A DNA stretch of 5,169 nucleotides from Pseudomonadota bacterium (GCA_023433465.1 JAEZCR010000302.1:1-5169), one strand, 5' to 3'. Shown: positions 1 through 5,169, counted from the first letter of the stretch. Notes: generated from the letters alone by a model not told the origin. Program-made: numbers and translations.

Positions 1-447
1 GGGGGGGGGCCGACCTATCCCCCCGCGCGCGCCTTCGCGCGCTCGGCCGCCGCGGAGATGCACTCCGGATACTTCACGCTGCGCGACGTCTGCACCATGA
101 GCTGCGGGATCCGCGTGAAACTGCACACCGTCAGTCCGTCGCTGCTGCGCGATCTCGCGCGGCTCGAGGAGCTGTGGGCCGATGGCCTCGGGCGCTTCGG
201 TGGTCCCTTCCTCACGGGCGCGCGTTTCTGCGCGGTGGATGCGTTCTTCGCGCCGGTGGCGTTTCGTCTCCACACCTATGAGCCTCCGATCAATGCCACG
301 GCACGCCGTTACGCCGCGCAGTTGCTCGCACTCCCCTCGATGCAGGAGTGGTACACCGCCGCGCTGCGCGAAACCTGGCGCGACGAGCCGCACGACGCCG
401 AGGCTCGCAAGGTCGGAGAATGGACCGCCGACCTGCGGGCTTCTTGA
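1..447 (+). CDS. Glutathione S-transferase family protein, C-terminal part (5' truncated)
   Basis: The reading frame is open from base 1 to TGA at 445-447, giving 148 visible residues, so the N-terminal thioredoxin-like (glutathione-binding) domain lies outside the window. What remains is the all-helical GST C-terminal domain. It begins with an ARSAAAEMHSGYFTLR stretch, close to the 'ARS..AEMHSGF..LR' signature of bacterial GSTs. Further on, FCAVDAFFAPVAFRLHTY (Asp at visible residue 80) matches the conserved 'F..aDa.yAPV..R..TY' segment, whose aspartate sits in the folding-nucleation motif of GSTs. Near the end, LPSMQEWYTAALRETW is also typical. Members of this family are cytosolic and conjugate glutathione to electrophiles or reduce peroxides; the substrate cannot be told here. 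The internal ATG at 58 lies inside the conserved motif and is not the start. The first codons are a run of nine G, discussed in the findings. Family call firm, function general. Confidence 0.86.
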   Translation, partial: GGGPTYPPARAFARSAAAEMHSGYFTLRDVCTMSCGIRVKLHTVSPSLLRDLARLEELWADGLGRFGGPFLTGARFCAVDAFFAPVAFRLHTYEPPINATARRYAAQLLALPSMQEWYTAALRETWRDEPHDAEARKVGEWTADLRAS

Positions 448-470
448 TCACGGCCCGGTTGCGATAACCT
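444..470 (+). promoter_or_regulatory. Weak possible promoter for the serine hydrolase gene
   Basis: TTGATC (444-449) could be a -35 box and TAACCT (465-470), inside GATAACCT, a -10 box, with a short 15-nt spacer. It overlaps the stop codon of the GST gene. This is the only A/T-richer patch in the 59-nt gap before the hydrolase gene. The match is poor, and read-through from the GST gene is an equally good explanation because no terminator hairpin is visible between the two genes. Confidence 0.2.
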
Positions 471-506
471 TCGCGCGCCGGCCAGTGCCGGTGCAGGGGG
501 AATCGC

Positions 507-1766
507 ATGTCGAAGATGTTCCTGACGGCGGTCGTCGCCGCTCTCACGTTCGCATCCTCACAACCCGCGCAGGCGGAAACGCTGCGCAACGGGTTTTCCG
601 TGGAGCGCCTCGCGCGCGTGGACGCGTTGCTGGACGGTTACGTGAACGATGGCCGCATCGCCGGCATCGTTGCGCTGGTATTGCGCGACGGAAAGCCGGT
701 CTACCAGAAGGTGGTCGGCTGGGCGGACAAGGAAGCGAACCGGAAGATGGAGCTCGACACTGGGTTTCGCATCGCCTCGCAGACCAAGGCGATCACGAGC
801 GCCGCCATCCTCATCCTGATGGAGGAAGGGAAGCTTTCGATTTTCGACCCGGCGGGCAAGTACATCCCGTCGTTCGCCGCAACCACGGTCGCGACGCAGG
901 ACGACACGGCGTCGAAAACCACGATGGTTGGCGCGAAGCGTCAGATAAGCATCAAGGACCTGCTCACCCACACTTCGGGTTATTCGTACGGAACGAGTCC
1001 GGGATTCGCATCGCTGTACGAAGCGAAAGGACTTGGACCCGCGGCCGGCTACGGGTGGTACTTCGCCGACAAGGACGAGCCGATCTGCGATTCGATGGAG
1101 CGCCTCGGCACTCTGCCCGCGTATTCGCAGCCCGGCGACGCGTTCGTGTACGGCTACAGCACGGACATCCTGGGTTGCATCGTCGAGAAGGCGTCCGGCA
1201 TGTCCCTGGCGGACTACCTGCAGAGCCGGATCTTCAAACCGCTCGGCATGAAGGACACCCACTTCTTCGTGCCGCCGGAGCAGCGCGATCGCCTGGCGAC
1301 GGTTTACGGCAGCGACGCGGACGGCAAGGCCGTGAAACAGCCCGAAGGCGCGAAGGGCCAGGGCCATTACGTCGACGGGCCGCGCAAGTCCTATTCCGGC
1401 GGCGCGGGCCTCGTCTCCACGGCACGCGACTATGCGACGTTCCTCGAAACGCTGCGTAATGGCGGTGTGCTGGGCAAGGTGCGCATCATGTCGCCGCACG
1501 CGGTGAAGCTCATGACGACCAACCAGGTCGGCACGATCCGCGGCGCGACCGCGACCGGGTTCGGGTTCGGCTTCGAGACCCACGACCGGTACGGTCCGGG
1601 AATGGAATCCGTCGGTTCGTTCGGCTGGGGCGGCGCATACGGCACCTATTACCGTGTGGATCCGGAGGAACGCCTGGTGACCGTGCTCATGATCCAGATG
1701 CTGCCCAACACCACGGACATCCGGGACAAGTTCACGACCTCTATCTACCAGGCATTGGTCGACTGA
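507..1766 (+). CDS. Secreted serine hydrolase, class C beta-lactamase/esterase family (S12-like)
   Basis: A 419-residue protein of full length for the family. Residues 1-23 are a Sec signal peptide (Lys3, hydrophobic core, then AQA|ET), so the enzyme should be periplasmic or exported. The catalytic elements are visible in order: SxxK as S91-Q-T-K94, giving the nucleophile and general base; LLTHTSG at 152-158, a family hallmark; Y215-G-Y-STDILG at 215-223, where Tyr215 is the likely catalytic tyrosine of the Y-x-N motif; and W374-G-G in FGWGGAYGT, standing in for the K/H-T-G motif of true beta-lactamases. The Y-x-[non-N] and WGG variants are typical of the esterase/DD-peptidase-like branch, so hydrolysis of esters, peptides or cell-wall stems is more likely than antibiotic resistance; the substrate is unknown. 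The start is set by a strong AGGGGGA Shine-Dalgarno at 495-501, five nt before ATG, and by the signal peptide. The upstream GST is 59 nt away on the same strand. Confidence 0.92.
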   Translation: MSKMFLTAVVAALTFASSQPAQAETLRNGFSVERLARVDALLDGYVNDGRIAGIVALVLRDGKPVYQKVVGWADKEANRKMELDTGFRIASQTKAITSAAILILMEEGKLSIFDPAGKYIPSFAATTVATQDDTASKTTMVGAKRQISIKDLLTHTSGYSYGTSPGFASLYEAKGLGPAAGYGWYFADKDEPICDSMERLGTLPAYSQPGDAFVYGYSTDILGCIVEKASGMSLADYLQSRIFKPLGMKDTHFFVPPEQRDRLATVYGSDADGKAVKQPEGAKGQGHYVDGPRKSYSGGAGLVSTARDYATFLETLRNGGVLGKVRIMSPHAVKLMTTNQVGTIRGATATGFGFGFETHDRYGPGMESVGSFGWGGAYGTYYRVDPEERLVTVLMIQMLPNTTDIRDKFTTSIYQALVD

Positions 1767-1776
1767 CGAGCCCGGT

Positions 1777-1795
1777 GGTATCGGCTTCCGATACC
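1777..1795 (+). terminator. Short hairpin after the serine hydrolase gene
   Basis: GGTATCGG (1777-1784) and CCGATACC (1788-1795) form a perfect 8-bp stem with a CTT loop, starting 10 nt after the stop codon. No run of T follows directly, only CTTGTT at 1807-1812, so it is at best a weak intrinsic terminator and may instead stabilise the 3' end of the message. Confidence 0.45.
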
Positions 1796-1822
1796 CGCCC
1801 TGTCCGCTTGTTGGCCCCGCGG

Positions 1823-1828
1823 GACAAT
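1823..1828 (+). promoter_or_regulatory. Weak possible -10 box for the outer-membrane protein gene
   Basis: GACAAT matches TATAAT at four of six positions and lies in GACAATAGTTAGTTT, the only A/T-rich island in the 106-nt gap 1767-1872. No good -35 box stands 16-18 nt upstream. A start just downstream would give a 5' leader of about 35-40 nt that includes the hairpin at 1844-1858. Offered as the best candidate only. Confidence 0.22.
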
Positions 1829-1843
1829 AGTTAGTTTCCCCGC

Positions 1844-1858
1844 CGCGCATCCTGCGCG
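1844..1858 (+). other. Small hairpin just upstream of the ribosome binding site
   Basis: CGCGCA (1844-1849) pairs with TGCGCG (1853-1858) around a TCC loop, two nt before the purine-rich GAGGGGAG ribosome binding site (1861-1868). In the leader RNA it would leave the ribosome binding site free, so it is more likely a stabilising 5' hairpin than a block to translation. A 6-bp G/C stem can arise by chance in such G+C-rich DNA. Confidence 0.3.
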
Positions 1859-1872
1859 ATGAGGGGAGCAAC

Positions 1873-2445
1873 ATGGGGAAGAACATCAAGTGGCCGGTGG
1901 CGGCCGTGGCGGCGCTCGCCGCCGCCGCCCAGACGGCGCAGGCAGCCGATGGCGGCGAGTTCCGGATCTCGCCATTCCTGGGTCTCGCGGGCACGGAAGT
2001 CGACGGCCGTTACCAGGAGTTCGGCGAGACGTTCGAATACGACGGATACACGGTGGGGATATCCGCCGCGTGGCGCGCACCTTTCGGACTCGTGGCCGAG
2101 ATAGGCACTTCCGCCTCCGGGGATCCGTACTTCGGCTGGGCGACAGGCGGCGAGCTGCGCGAGGTCTACGCGGCCGTGGGATACGACTTCGACGTCGCCG
2201 AGAACTGGCGGATCACGCCGAAGCTCGGCTGGACCTCCTGGGAGTTGAAGGCCGGCGAGATCGAAGACCTCATCGACGATCGCGGTGAGGAAACGGATTC
2301 CATCGATGGCGAGGATCCCTTCGTCGAGCTCGCGGTCGCCCGCCGCTTCGGCCAACACATCGCGATCGGGCTGGCATTACGCGCGGCGGACGTCGAGTTC
2401 GGAAAGTCGCGCTCCGCGGCGTTCACCTTGTCCTGGACTTTCTGA
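1873..2445 (+). CDS. Small outer-membrane beta-barrel protein
   Basis: 190 residues. Residues 1-24 are a signal peptide (Lys3 and Lys6, an Ala-rich core, cleavage AQA|AD). The mature part shows about eight alternating-hydrophobic strands, roughly at 30-43, 55-70, 71-81, 95-109, 112-127, 148-160, 163-177 and 181-190. It ends in FTLSWTF: a terminal Phe with alternating hydrophobics is the usual signal for insertion by the BAM complex. Length and strand number fit the eight-stranded OmpA/OmpW-like 'outer membrane beta-barrel' group. No OmpA peptidoglycan-binding domain follows, so this is a barrel only. Between the fifth and sixth strands lies a very acidic stretch at 129-148 (11 Asp/Glu of 20), probably an outside loop. 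The start is supported by GAGGGGAG (1861-1868), four nt before ATG. The gene sits alone between two hairpins, so it is probably monocistronic. I do not recognise a specific named member; a role in transport, adhesion or surface charge cannot be chosen from sequence. Confidence 0.8.
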   Translation: MGKNIKWPVAAVAALAAAAQTAQAADGGEFRISPFLGLAGTEVDGRYQEFGETFEYDGYTVGISAAWRAPFGLVAEIGTSASGDPYFGWATGGELREVYAAVGYDFDVAENWRITPKLGWTSWELKAGEIEDLIDDRGEETDSIDGEDPFVELAVARRFGQHIAIGLALRAADVEFGKSRSAAFTLSWTF

Positions 2446-2450
2446 ATCAC

Positions 2451-2480
2451 CGGGTACGGAACACGTCCGTACCCGTTCTT
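2451..2480 (+). terminator. Intrinsic terminator of the outer-membrane protein gene
   Basis: CGGGTACGGA (2451-2460) and TCCGTACCCG (2466-2475) make a perfect 10-bp stem with loop ACACG, starting five nt after the stop codon. It is followed by TTCTT (2476-2480), a short T-rich tail. This is a good intrinsic terminator. It ends at the edge of the -35 box of the next operon, so it also insulates that operon from read-through. Confidence 0.75.
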
Positions 2481-2509
2481 CGACATGTGACCAAATGGTC
2501 ACATATAGT
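2480..2509 (+). promoter_or_regulatory. Promoter of the arsR-SRPBCC operon
   Basis: TCGACA (2480-2485, five of six matches to TTGACA) and TATAGT (2504-2509, five of six matches to TATAAT) are separated by 18 nt, a near-consensus sigma-70 promoter and by far the best in the window. The spacer is filled by an inverted repeat (separate entry). A start about seven nt after the -10 box falls on or next to the ATG at 2516, which predicts a leaderless transcript. Confidence 0.75.
2485..2504 (+). promoter_or_regulatory. Palindromic operator, probably for the ArsR-type repressor
   Basis: A perfect inverted repeat: ATGTGACCA (2485-2493), two central A, TGGTCACAT (2496-2504). It occupies the spacer between the -35 and -10 boxes and touches both, so a bound dimer would exclude RNA polymerase. 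Two-fold symmetric sites of this size in front of their own gene are the normal binding sites of dimeric ArsR-family proteins, and the next gene encodes one. The palindrome is seen directly; the bound protein is inferred from position. Confidence 0.8.
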
Positions 2510-2515
2510 CGATCC

Positions 2516-2860
2516 ATGATCGACGAAGACCTCGTATTCAAGGCCCTCGCGGATGCTTCGCGCAGGTTTCTGCTGGACCTGCTGCACAAGCGCGACGGGC
2601 AGACGCTGGGCGAGCTCGAGTGGGAGCTCGAGATGACCCGCTTCGGGGTCATGAAGCACCTCAAGGTGCTCGAAGAGGCCGGACTCATCGTCACGCGGCG
2701 CGAAGGCCGCGAGAAGCTGCATTACCTCAATGCGGTCCCCATCCGTCTGATTCACGACCGGTGGATCGACAAGTACAAGGAGCGCGAACTCTCCGCGCTC
2801 GCTGACCTGAAAACCACACTGGAGAAAGCCAAATGTCCACCGCTGCGGAAGCGAGCGTGA
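2516..2860 (+). CDS. ArsR-family winged-helix transcriptional repressor
   Basis: 114 residues, normal for a single-domain ArsR/SmtB regulator. EDLVFKALADASRRFLLDLL (4-23) is the first helical part with the typical 'ALAD..RR..LL' signature. LGELEWELEMTRFGVMKHLK (31-50) is the helix-turn-helix with recognition helix at about 41-51, and LIVTRREGREKLHYLN (57-72) is the wing. The C-terminal helix at 76-104 (IRLIHDRWIDKYKERE onward) should form the dimer. The CVC-type metal site of arsenic or cadmium sensors is absent; the only cysteine, Cys107, is in the tail, so metal sensing is unlikely. This subtype is commonly paired with an SRPBCC/AHSA1 gene, as here, where the next gene overlaps by 28 nt. 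The start was chosen at 2516 because the conserved region begins there and the promoter's expected start coincides with it. There is no Shine-Dalgarno, which fits leaderless translation. An in-frame ATG at 2495, inside the operator, would add seven residues but lies upstream of the predicted transcript start. Probably autorepressing; inducer unknown. Confidence 0.9.
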   Translation: MIDEDLVFKALADASRRFLLDLLHKRDGQTLGELEWELEMTRFGVMKHLKVLEEAGLIVTRREGREKLHYLNAVPIRLIHDRWIDKYKERELSALADLKTTLEKAKCPPLRKRA

Positions 2861-3348
2861 ACCAGGCCGCGAGGCCCGCCGTTCACATACACCAGATCTA
2901 CATCAAGGCGGAGCCCGGCGCGATCTGGGACGCGATCACGAGTCCCGAGTGGAACGGCCGGTACGGCTACCGCGGCGTGAGCCACTACGAGCTCAAGCCC
3001 GGCGGCAAATTCCGCTGCATGGCGAACGAGCAGATGCGCTCGTTCGGACTGCCGGAGGTCATCGTCGACGGCGAAGTCGTCGAGGTGAAGCCGCCTAACA
3101 AGCTGGTGCAGACCTATCGCTTCCTGTTCAGCGACGCGAACAAATCGGAAGGTTTCTCGCGGCTCACGTTCGAAATCGAAAAGACGCCGGGCGGGTTCTG
3201 TCGGCTGACCGTCACGCACGACACCACCGGCATGCCGCTGATGACCCACGCCACGCAGAGCAATTTCAGCGAAGACGGCGGCGGCGGATGGGACTGGATC
3301 CTCAGCGACATCAAGACGCTGCTCGAGACCGGCAAGACGATGTCCTGA
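2833..3348 (+). CDS. SRPBCC/AHSA1 (Hsp90-ATPase-activator-homologue) domain protein
   Basis: 171 residues, cytosolic, with no signal peptide or membrane segment. After a short Ala-rich N-terminal tail, residues about 17-165 form one START-like (SRPBCC) fold: the first strand and following helix in VHIHQIYIKAEPGAIWDAIT (17-36), KPGGKFRC (55-62), the VDGEVVEVKPPNKLVQTYRF strand pair (78-97), CRLTVTHD (123-130), and the long C-terminal helix WDWILSDIKTLLETG (153-167) that closes the pocket. These are hallmarks of the bacterial AHSA1 group, which bind small hydrophobic ligands; an Hsp90 role is not implied by the name. Start: GGAG at 2821-2824, eight nt before ATG, within the end of the arsR gene. 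The 28-nt overlap in another frame suggests translational coupling. Co-regulated with, and probably controlled by, the upstream ArsR protein. The ligand and cell role are unknown. Confidence 0.88.
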   Translation: MSTAAEASVNQAARPAVHIHQIYIKAEPGAIWDAITSPEWNGRYGYRGVSHYELKPGGKFRCMANEQMRSFGLPEVIVDGEVVEVKPPNKLVQTYRFLFSDANKSEGFSRLTFEIEKTPGGFCRLTVTHDTTGMPLMTHATQSNFSEDGGGGWDWILSDIKTLLETGKTMS

Positions 3349-3362
3349 CCGGCATGTGACGT

Positions 3363-3396
3363 CCGGGCAATGCGGGCATTCGCCCGCACTGCCCGG
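3363..3396. terminator. Long imperfect hairpin between convergent genes
   Basis: CCGGGCA (3363-3369) pairs with TGCCCGG (3390-3396) and TGCGGGC (3371-3377) with GCCCGCA (3382-3388), around an ATTC loop and one A-C mismatch (3370/3389), giving 14 base pairs. It sits 14 nt after the SRPBCC stop and 15 nt before the stop of the oppositely oriented DUF885 gene, the place expected for a two-way terminator. Neither strand has a T tract next to it, so termination may be inefficient, and the hairpin could instead protect 3' ends. Confidence 0.6.
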
Positions 3397-3411
3397 CGCT
3401 CGCGGCTATCT

Positions 3412-5169
3412 TCAACGGCGCGCGGCGATCCAGCGGTCGATCTTGGCCTCGAGGACCTCGAGCGGGATCGCGCCGTCCTTCAGTACCTCGTCGTGGAACG
3501 CGGCGACGTCGAACTTCGCACCGAGCTCCTTCTCCGCCTTCCTGCGCAGCTCGATGATCTTGAGCTGACCGATCTTGTACGCGAGCGCCTGGCCCGGGAT
3601 CGCGGCAAAGCGCTCGGCCTCGGAGACCGCGCGAGTTTCCTCCGCGGGCGAATTCGCGAACATGTAGTCGAGCGTCTGCTGGCGCGTCCAGCCCTTGTAG
3701 TGGATGCCTGTGTCGGTCACGAGCCGGATCGCACGCCACAGCTCCGCGTCGAGCGCCCCGAAACGCTGCACGGGATCCTTGTAGATGCCCATCTCGTAGC
3801 CGAGGTACTCGGCATAGAGGCCCCACCCTTCGATGTACGCGGTATCGCGCGAGAAGCGGCGGAACATCGGCAGGTCGGAGAGCTCACGCTGCAGCGAGAT
3901 CTGGAAGTGATGGCCGGGAGCCGCCTCGTGCAGCGACAGCGCGGCCAGCGCCGACTTCGGCCGCGCCTTCAGGTCGTACGCGTTCACATAGAAGATGCCG
4001 GGGCGTTTGCCATCGAGCGACGGCCCCTGGTACGAGCCCGCGGAGGACGTCGCTTCGCGGAAGGGTTCGACCAGCCGCACTTCGTAGTCTGTCTTCGGCC
4101 GCAGGTAGAAGTACTTCGGCAGCAGCGGCGCGACGTTCGCGCCGAAGGACTGGTAGGTGGACAGCAGCTCCTCGCGCGACTTGAAGTACATGTCGTCGCG
4201 CGCCTTGACCCACTCGAAGAAGGCCTTGAGCTCGGGCAGCGTTTTCACCGGCTTCTTGTAGCCGAGGTCCTTCGCCACGGCGCGCATGCCGTCCTGGATG
4301 CGGGCGACTTCGTCGAGACCGATCTGGTGCACCTGCGCGGGCGTCAACGAGCGCATCGTGCTGTCACGCACCTCGTGCGCGTACCACTCGGCGCCGCCGG
4401 GCAGCGCGCCCAGGCCGAACGTATCCCGCGACTTCGGCAGGTACTCGTCGGCGATGAAGGCGCGCAGCTTGCGATACGCGGGATTGAGCTGCGTCGAGAT
4501 CAGGTTGCGGAACGCGGTAGTGAGGCGCTCGCGATCCGAGGCGGAGAAATCCGCCGGCATCTTCGCGACGGGCCCCCAGAAGATGCTCTTCTCGACGTCG
4601 TCGACGGCGTTCGCATCGAGCTGCGGCAGCACCTTCTCCATGAGCACGCGCGGCCCGACGATGCCCTGCTTCATGCCCTCGCGCATGTTGACGATCGCCT
4701 GATCGAAGATCACCGGGATGCGCGCGGCGCGCTTCAGCCAGTCGTCGTAATCCTTGACCGTGACGAACGGCTGCGCGCTCGTGCCCGAGCCAAGCTGCGC
4801 GAACGTGCTCGCGAAACTGTAGAACTGGTTGACCGGCATCAGCCGGTACGGGAATTCGAGGTCCTCGAGCGCGGACTCGCGGTTCAGCGTGAAGATCTCG
4901 AACGAGAGGCGGTCCTGGCCTTCGAGCTTATCCGCGCCTCCTTCTCCGACGATCGCGCGCGCCCGATCCAGATACTTCTGATGGAACGTGCGGGTCTGCT
5001 CTTCGTACTCGGCGGACAGGTTGTTGGGCAGTTCGCCGTTGTAACGCGGGTCGCCCGCGTACGTCGCGGTGAGCGGACTGAGCCTGAGGCTCTCTTCGTA
5101 GAACTCGGAGTACATCGCATCGAGTTCTGCGGCGCGGTCGGCCGAGCATGCGATGCCACTCAGCAGGAG
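3412..5169 (-). CDS. DUF885-family protein, metallopeptidase-like, probable lipoprotein (N-terminus beyond the window)
   Basis: The frame is open on the minus strand from base 5169 to TGA at 3414-3412, 585 visible residues. The ATG at 5115 (Met1 in the numbering below) is not the likely start: the 18 codons upstream encode LLLSGIAC followed by SADRAAELDA. That looks like the end of a signal peptide with a lipobox ending in Cys (5134-5136), so the mature protein would be lipid-anchored with Ser at +2, which favours the outer membrane. DUF885 hallmarks: PLTATYAGDPRYNGELP (14-30) near the N-terminus; HEAAPGHHFQ at 396-405, the family's His/Glu-rich motif; YIEGWGLYAEYLG (427-439); GQALAYKIG (508-516); and the C-terminal FDVAAFHDEVLKDGAIPLEVL (535-555). 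The motif resembles zinc peptidase sites, with H396, E397, H402 or H403 and E429 as possible ligands, so peptide hydrolysis in the periplasm is the likely role, though it is unproven for most members. Convergent with the SRPBCC gene; its promoter lies outside the window. Confidence 0.9.
   Translation of the reverse strand, partial: LLLSGIACSADRAAELDAMYSEFYEESLRLSPLTATYAGDPRYNGELPNNLSAEYEEQTRTFHQKYLDRARAIVGEGGADKLEGQDRLSFEIFTLNRESALEDLEFPYRLMPVNQFYSFASTFAQLGSGTSAQPFVTVKDYDDWLKRAARIPVIFDQAIVNMREGMKQGIVGPRVLMEKVLPQLDANAVDDVEKSIFWGPVAKMPADFSASDRERLTTAFRNLISTQLNPAYRKLRAFIADEYLPKSRDTFGLGALPGGAEWYAHEVRDSTMRSLTPAQVHQIGLDEVARIQDGMRAVAKDLGYKKPVKTLPELKAFFEWVKARDDMYFKSREELLSTYQSFGANVAPLLPKYFYLRPKTDYEVRLVEPFREATSSAGSYQGPSLDGKRPGIFYVNAYDLKARPKSALAALSLHEAAPGHHFQISLQRELSDLPMFRRFSRDTAYIEGWGLYAEYLGYEMGIYKDPVQRFGALDAELWRAIRLVTDTGIHYKGWTRQQTLDYMFANSPAEETRAVSEAERFAAIPGQALAYKIGQLKIIELRRKAEKELGAKFDVAAFHDEVLKDGAIPLEVLEAKIDRWIAARR

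Noticed and set aside
182..1459. Plus-strand open frame of 425 codons overlapping the GST and hydrolase genes
   Set aside because: It is Arg-rich low-complexity translation in another frame of two recognised genes, with no ribosome binding site or domain.
1..1766. GST and serine hydrolase as one functional operon
   Set aside because: They share strand and a 59-nt gap without a terminator, so co-transcription is possible, but there is no overlap, shared pathway or familiar pairing to support a joint function.
558..1994. Long minus-strand open frame of 478 codons across the hydrolase and barrel genes
   Set aside because: It is antisense to two genes with clear signal peptides, family motifs and ribosome binding sites. 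Its translation is rich in Arg, Ala and His with no recognisable domain, as expected of a shadow frame in G+C-rich DNA.
2285..2515. N-terminal extension of the ArsR protein back to 2285
   Set aside because: The extension runs through the barrel gene, its terminator and the operator. Its residues are unlike any ArsR protein, and the conserved domain begins at 2516.
2516..2860. Arsenic- or metal-responsive operon
   Set aside because: The ArsR protein lacks the metal-binding cysteine motif, and no arsenate reductase or efflux gene is nearby.
2752..3249. Minus-strand open frame opposite the SRPBCC gene
   Set aside because: Its translation has no recognisable motif and it mirrors a well-supported gene.
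3311..3826. Second minus-strand frame within the DUF885 gene, running through the convergent hairpin
   Set aside because: It is an out-of-frame shadow; the DUF885 motifs lie in the other frame, and no separate ribosome binding site or domain is visible.

Overview
The window looks like ordinary chromosomal DNA from a G+C-rich Gram-negative bacterium, most likely a pseudomonadote; the gene style recalls gammaproteobacteria of the Xanthomonadales/Steroidobacter type, but that placement is a guess. The Gram-negative call rests on an outer-membrane beta-barrel protein that ends in phenylalanine, Sec-type signal peptides ending in AQA, and a probable lipoprotein signal. Codon third positions are strongly G/C throughout. 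I see no insertion sequence, tRNA, CRISPR array or phage gene.

Layout, left to right: (1) 1-447 (+), the C-terminal part of a glutathione S-transferase-like protein cut by the left edge. (2) 507-1766 (+), a secreted serine hydrolase of the class C beta-lactamase/esterase family (Pfam Beta-lactamase, MEROPS S12-like), followed by a short hairpin. (3) 1873-2445 (+), a small outer-membrane beta-barrel protein, probably eight-stranded, with a strong hairpin just after its stop. (4) 2516-3348 (+), a two-gene operon: an ArsR-type winged-helix repressor overlapping by 28 nt an SRPBCC/AHSA1 domain protein. Its promoter can be read in detail: a perfect 9+2+9 inverted repeat fills the space between the -35 and -10 boxes, and the expected transcription start falls on the arsR ATG, so the message is probably leaderless. 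(5) 3349-3411, a convergent intergenic gap holding a long imperfect hairpin. (6) 3412-5169 (-), a DUF885-family (metallopeptidase-like) protein, probably exported as a lipoprotein, whose start lies beyond the right edge.

The genes do not form one pathway. The hydrolase, the barrel protein and the DUF885 protein all act in the cell envelope or periplasm, but they appear to be separately transcribed. The only clear functional unit is the arsR-SRPBCC pair, which has its own promoter/operator, has a hairpin on each side, and is probably autorepressed. The best candidates for a second look are that promoter/operator architecture, the acidic loop of the barrel protein, and the poly-G left edge. I found no convincing evidence of a wholly new system.
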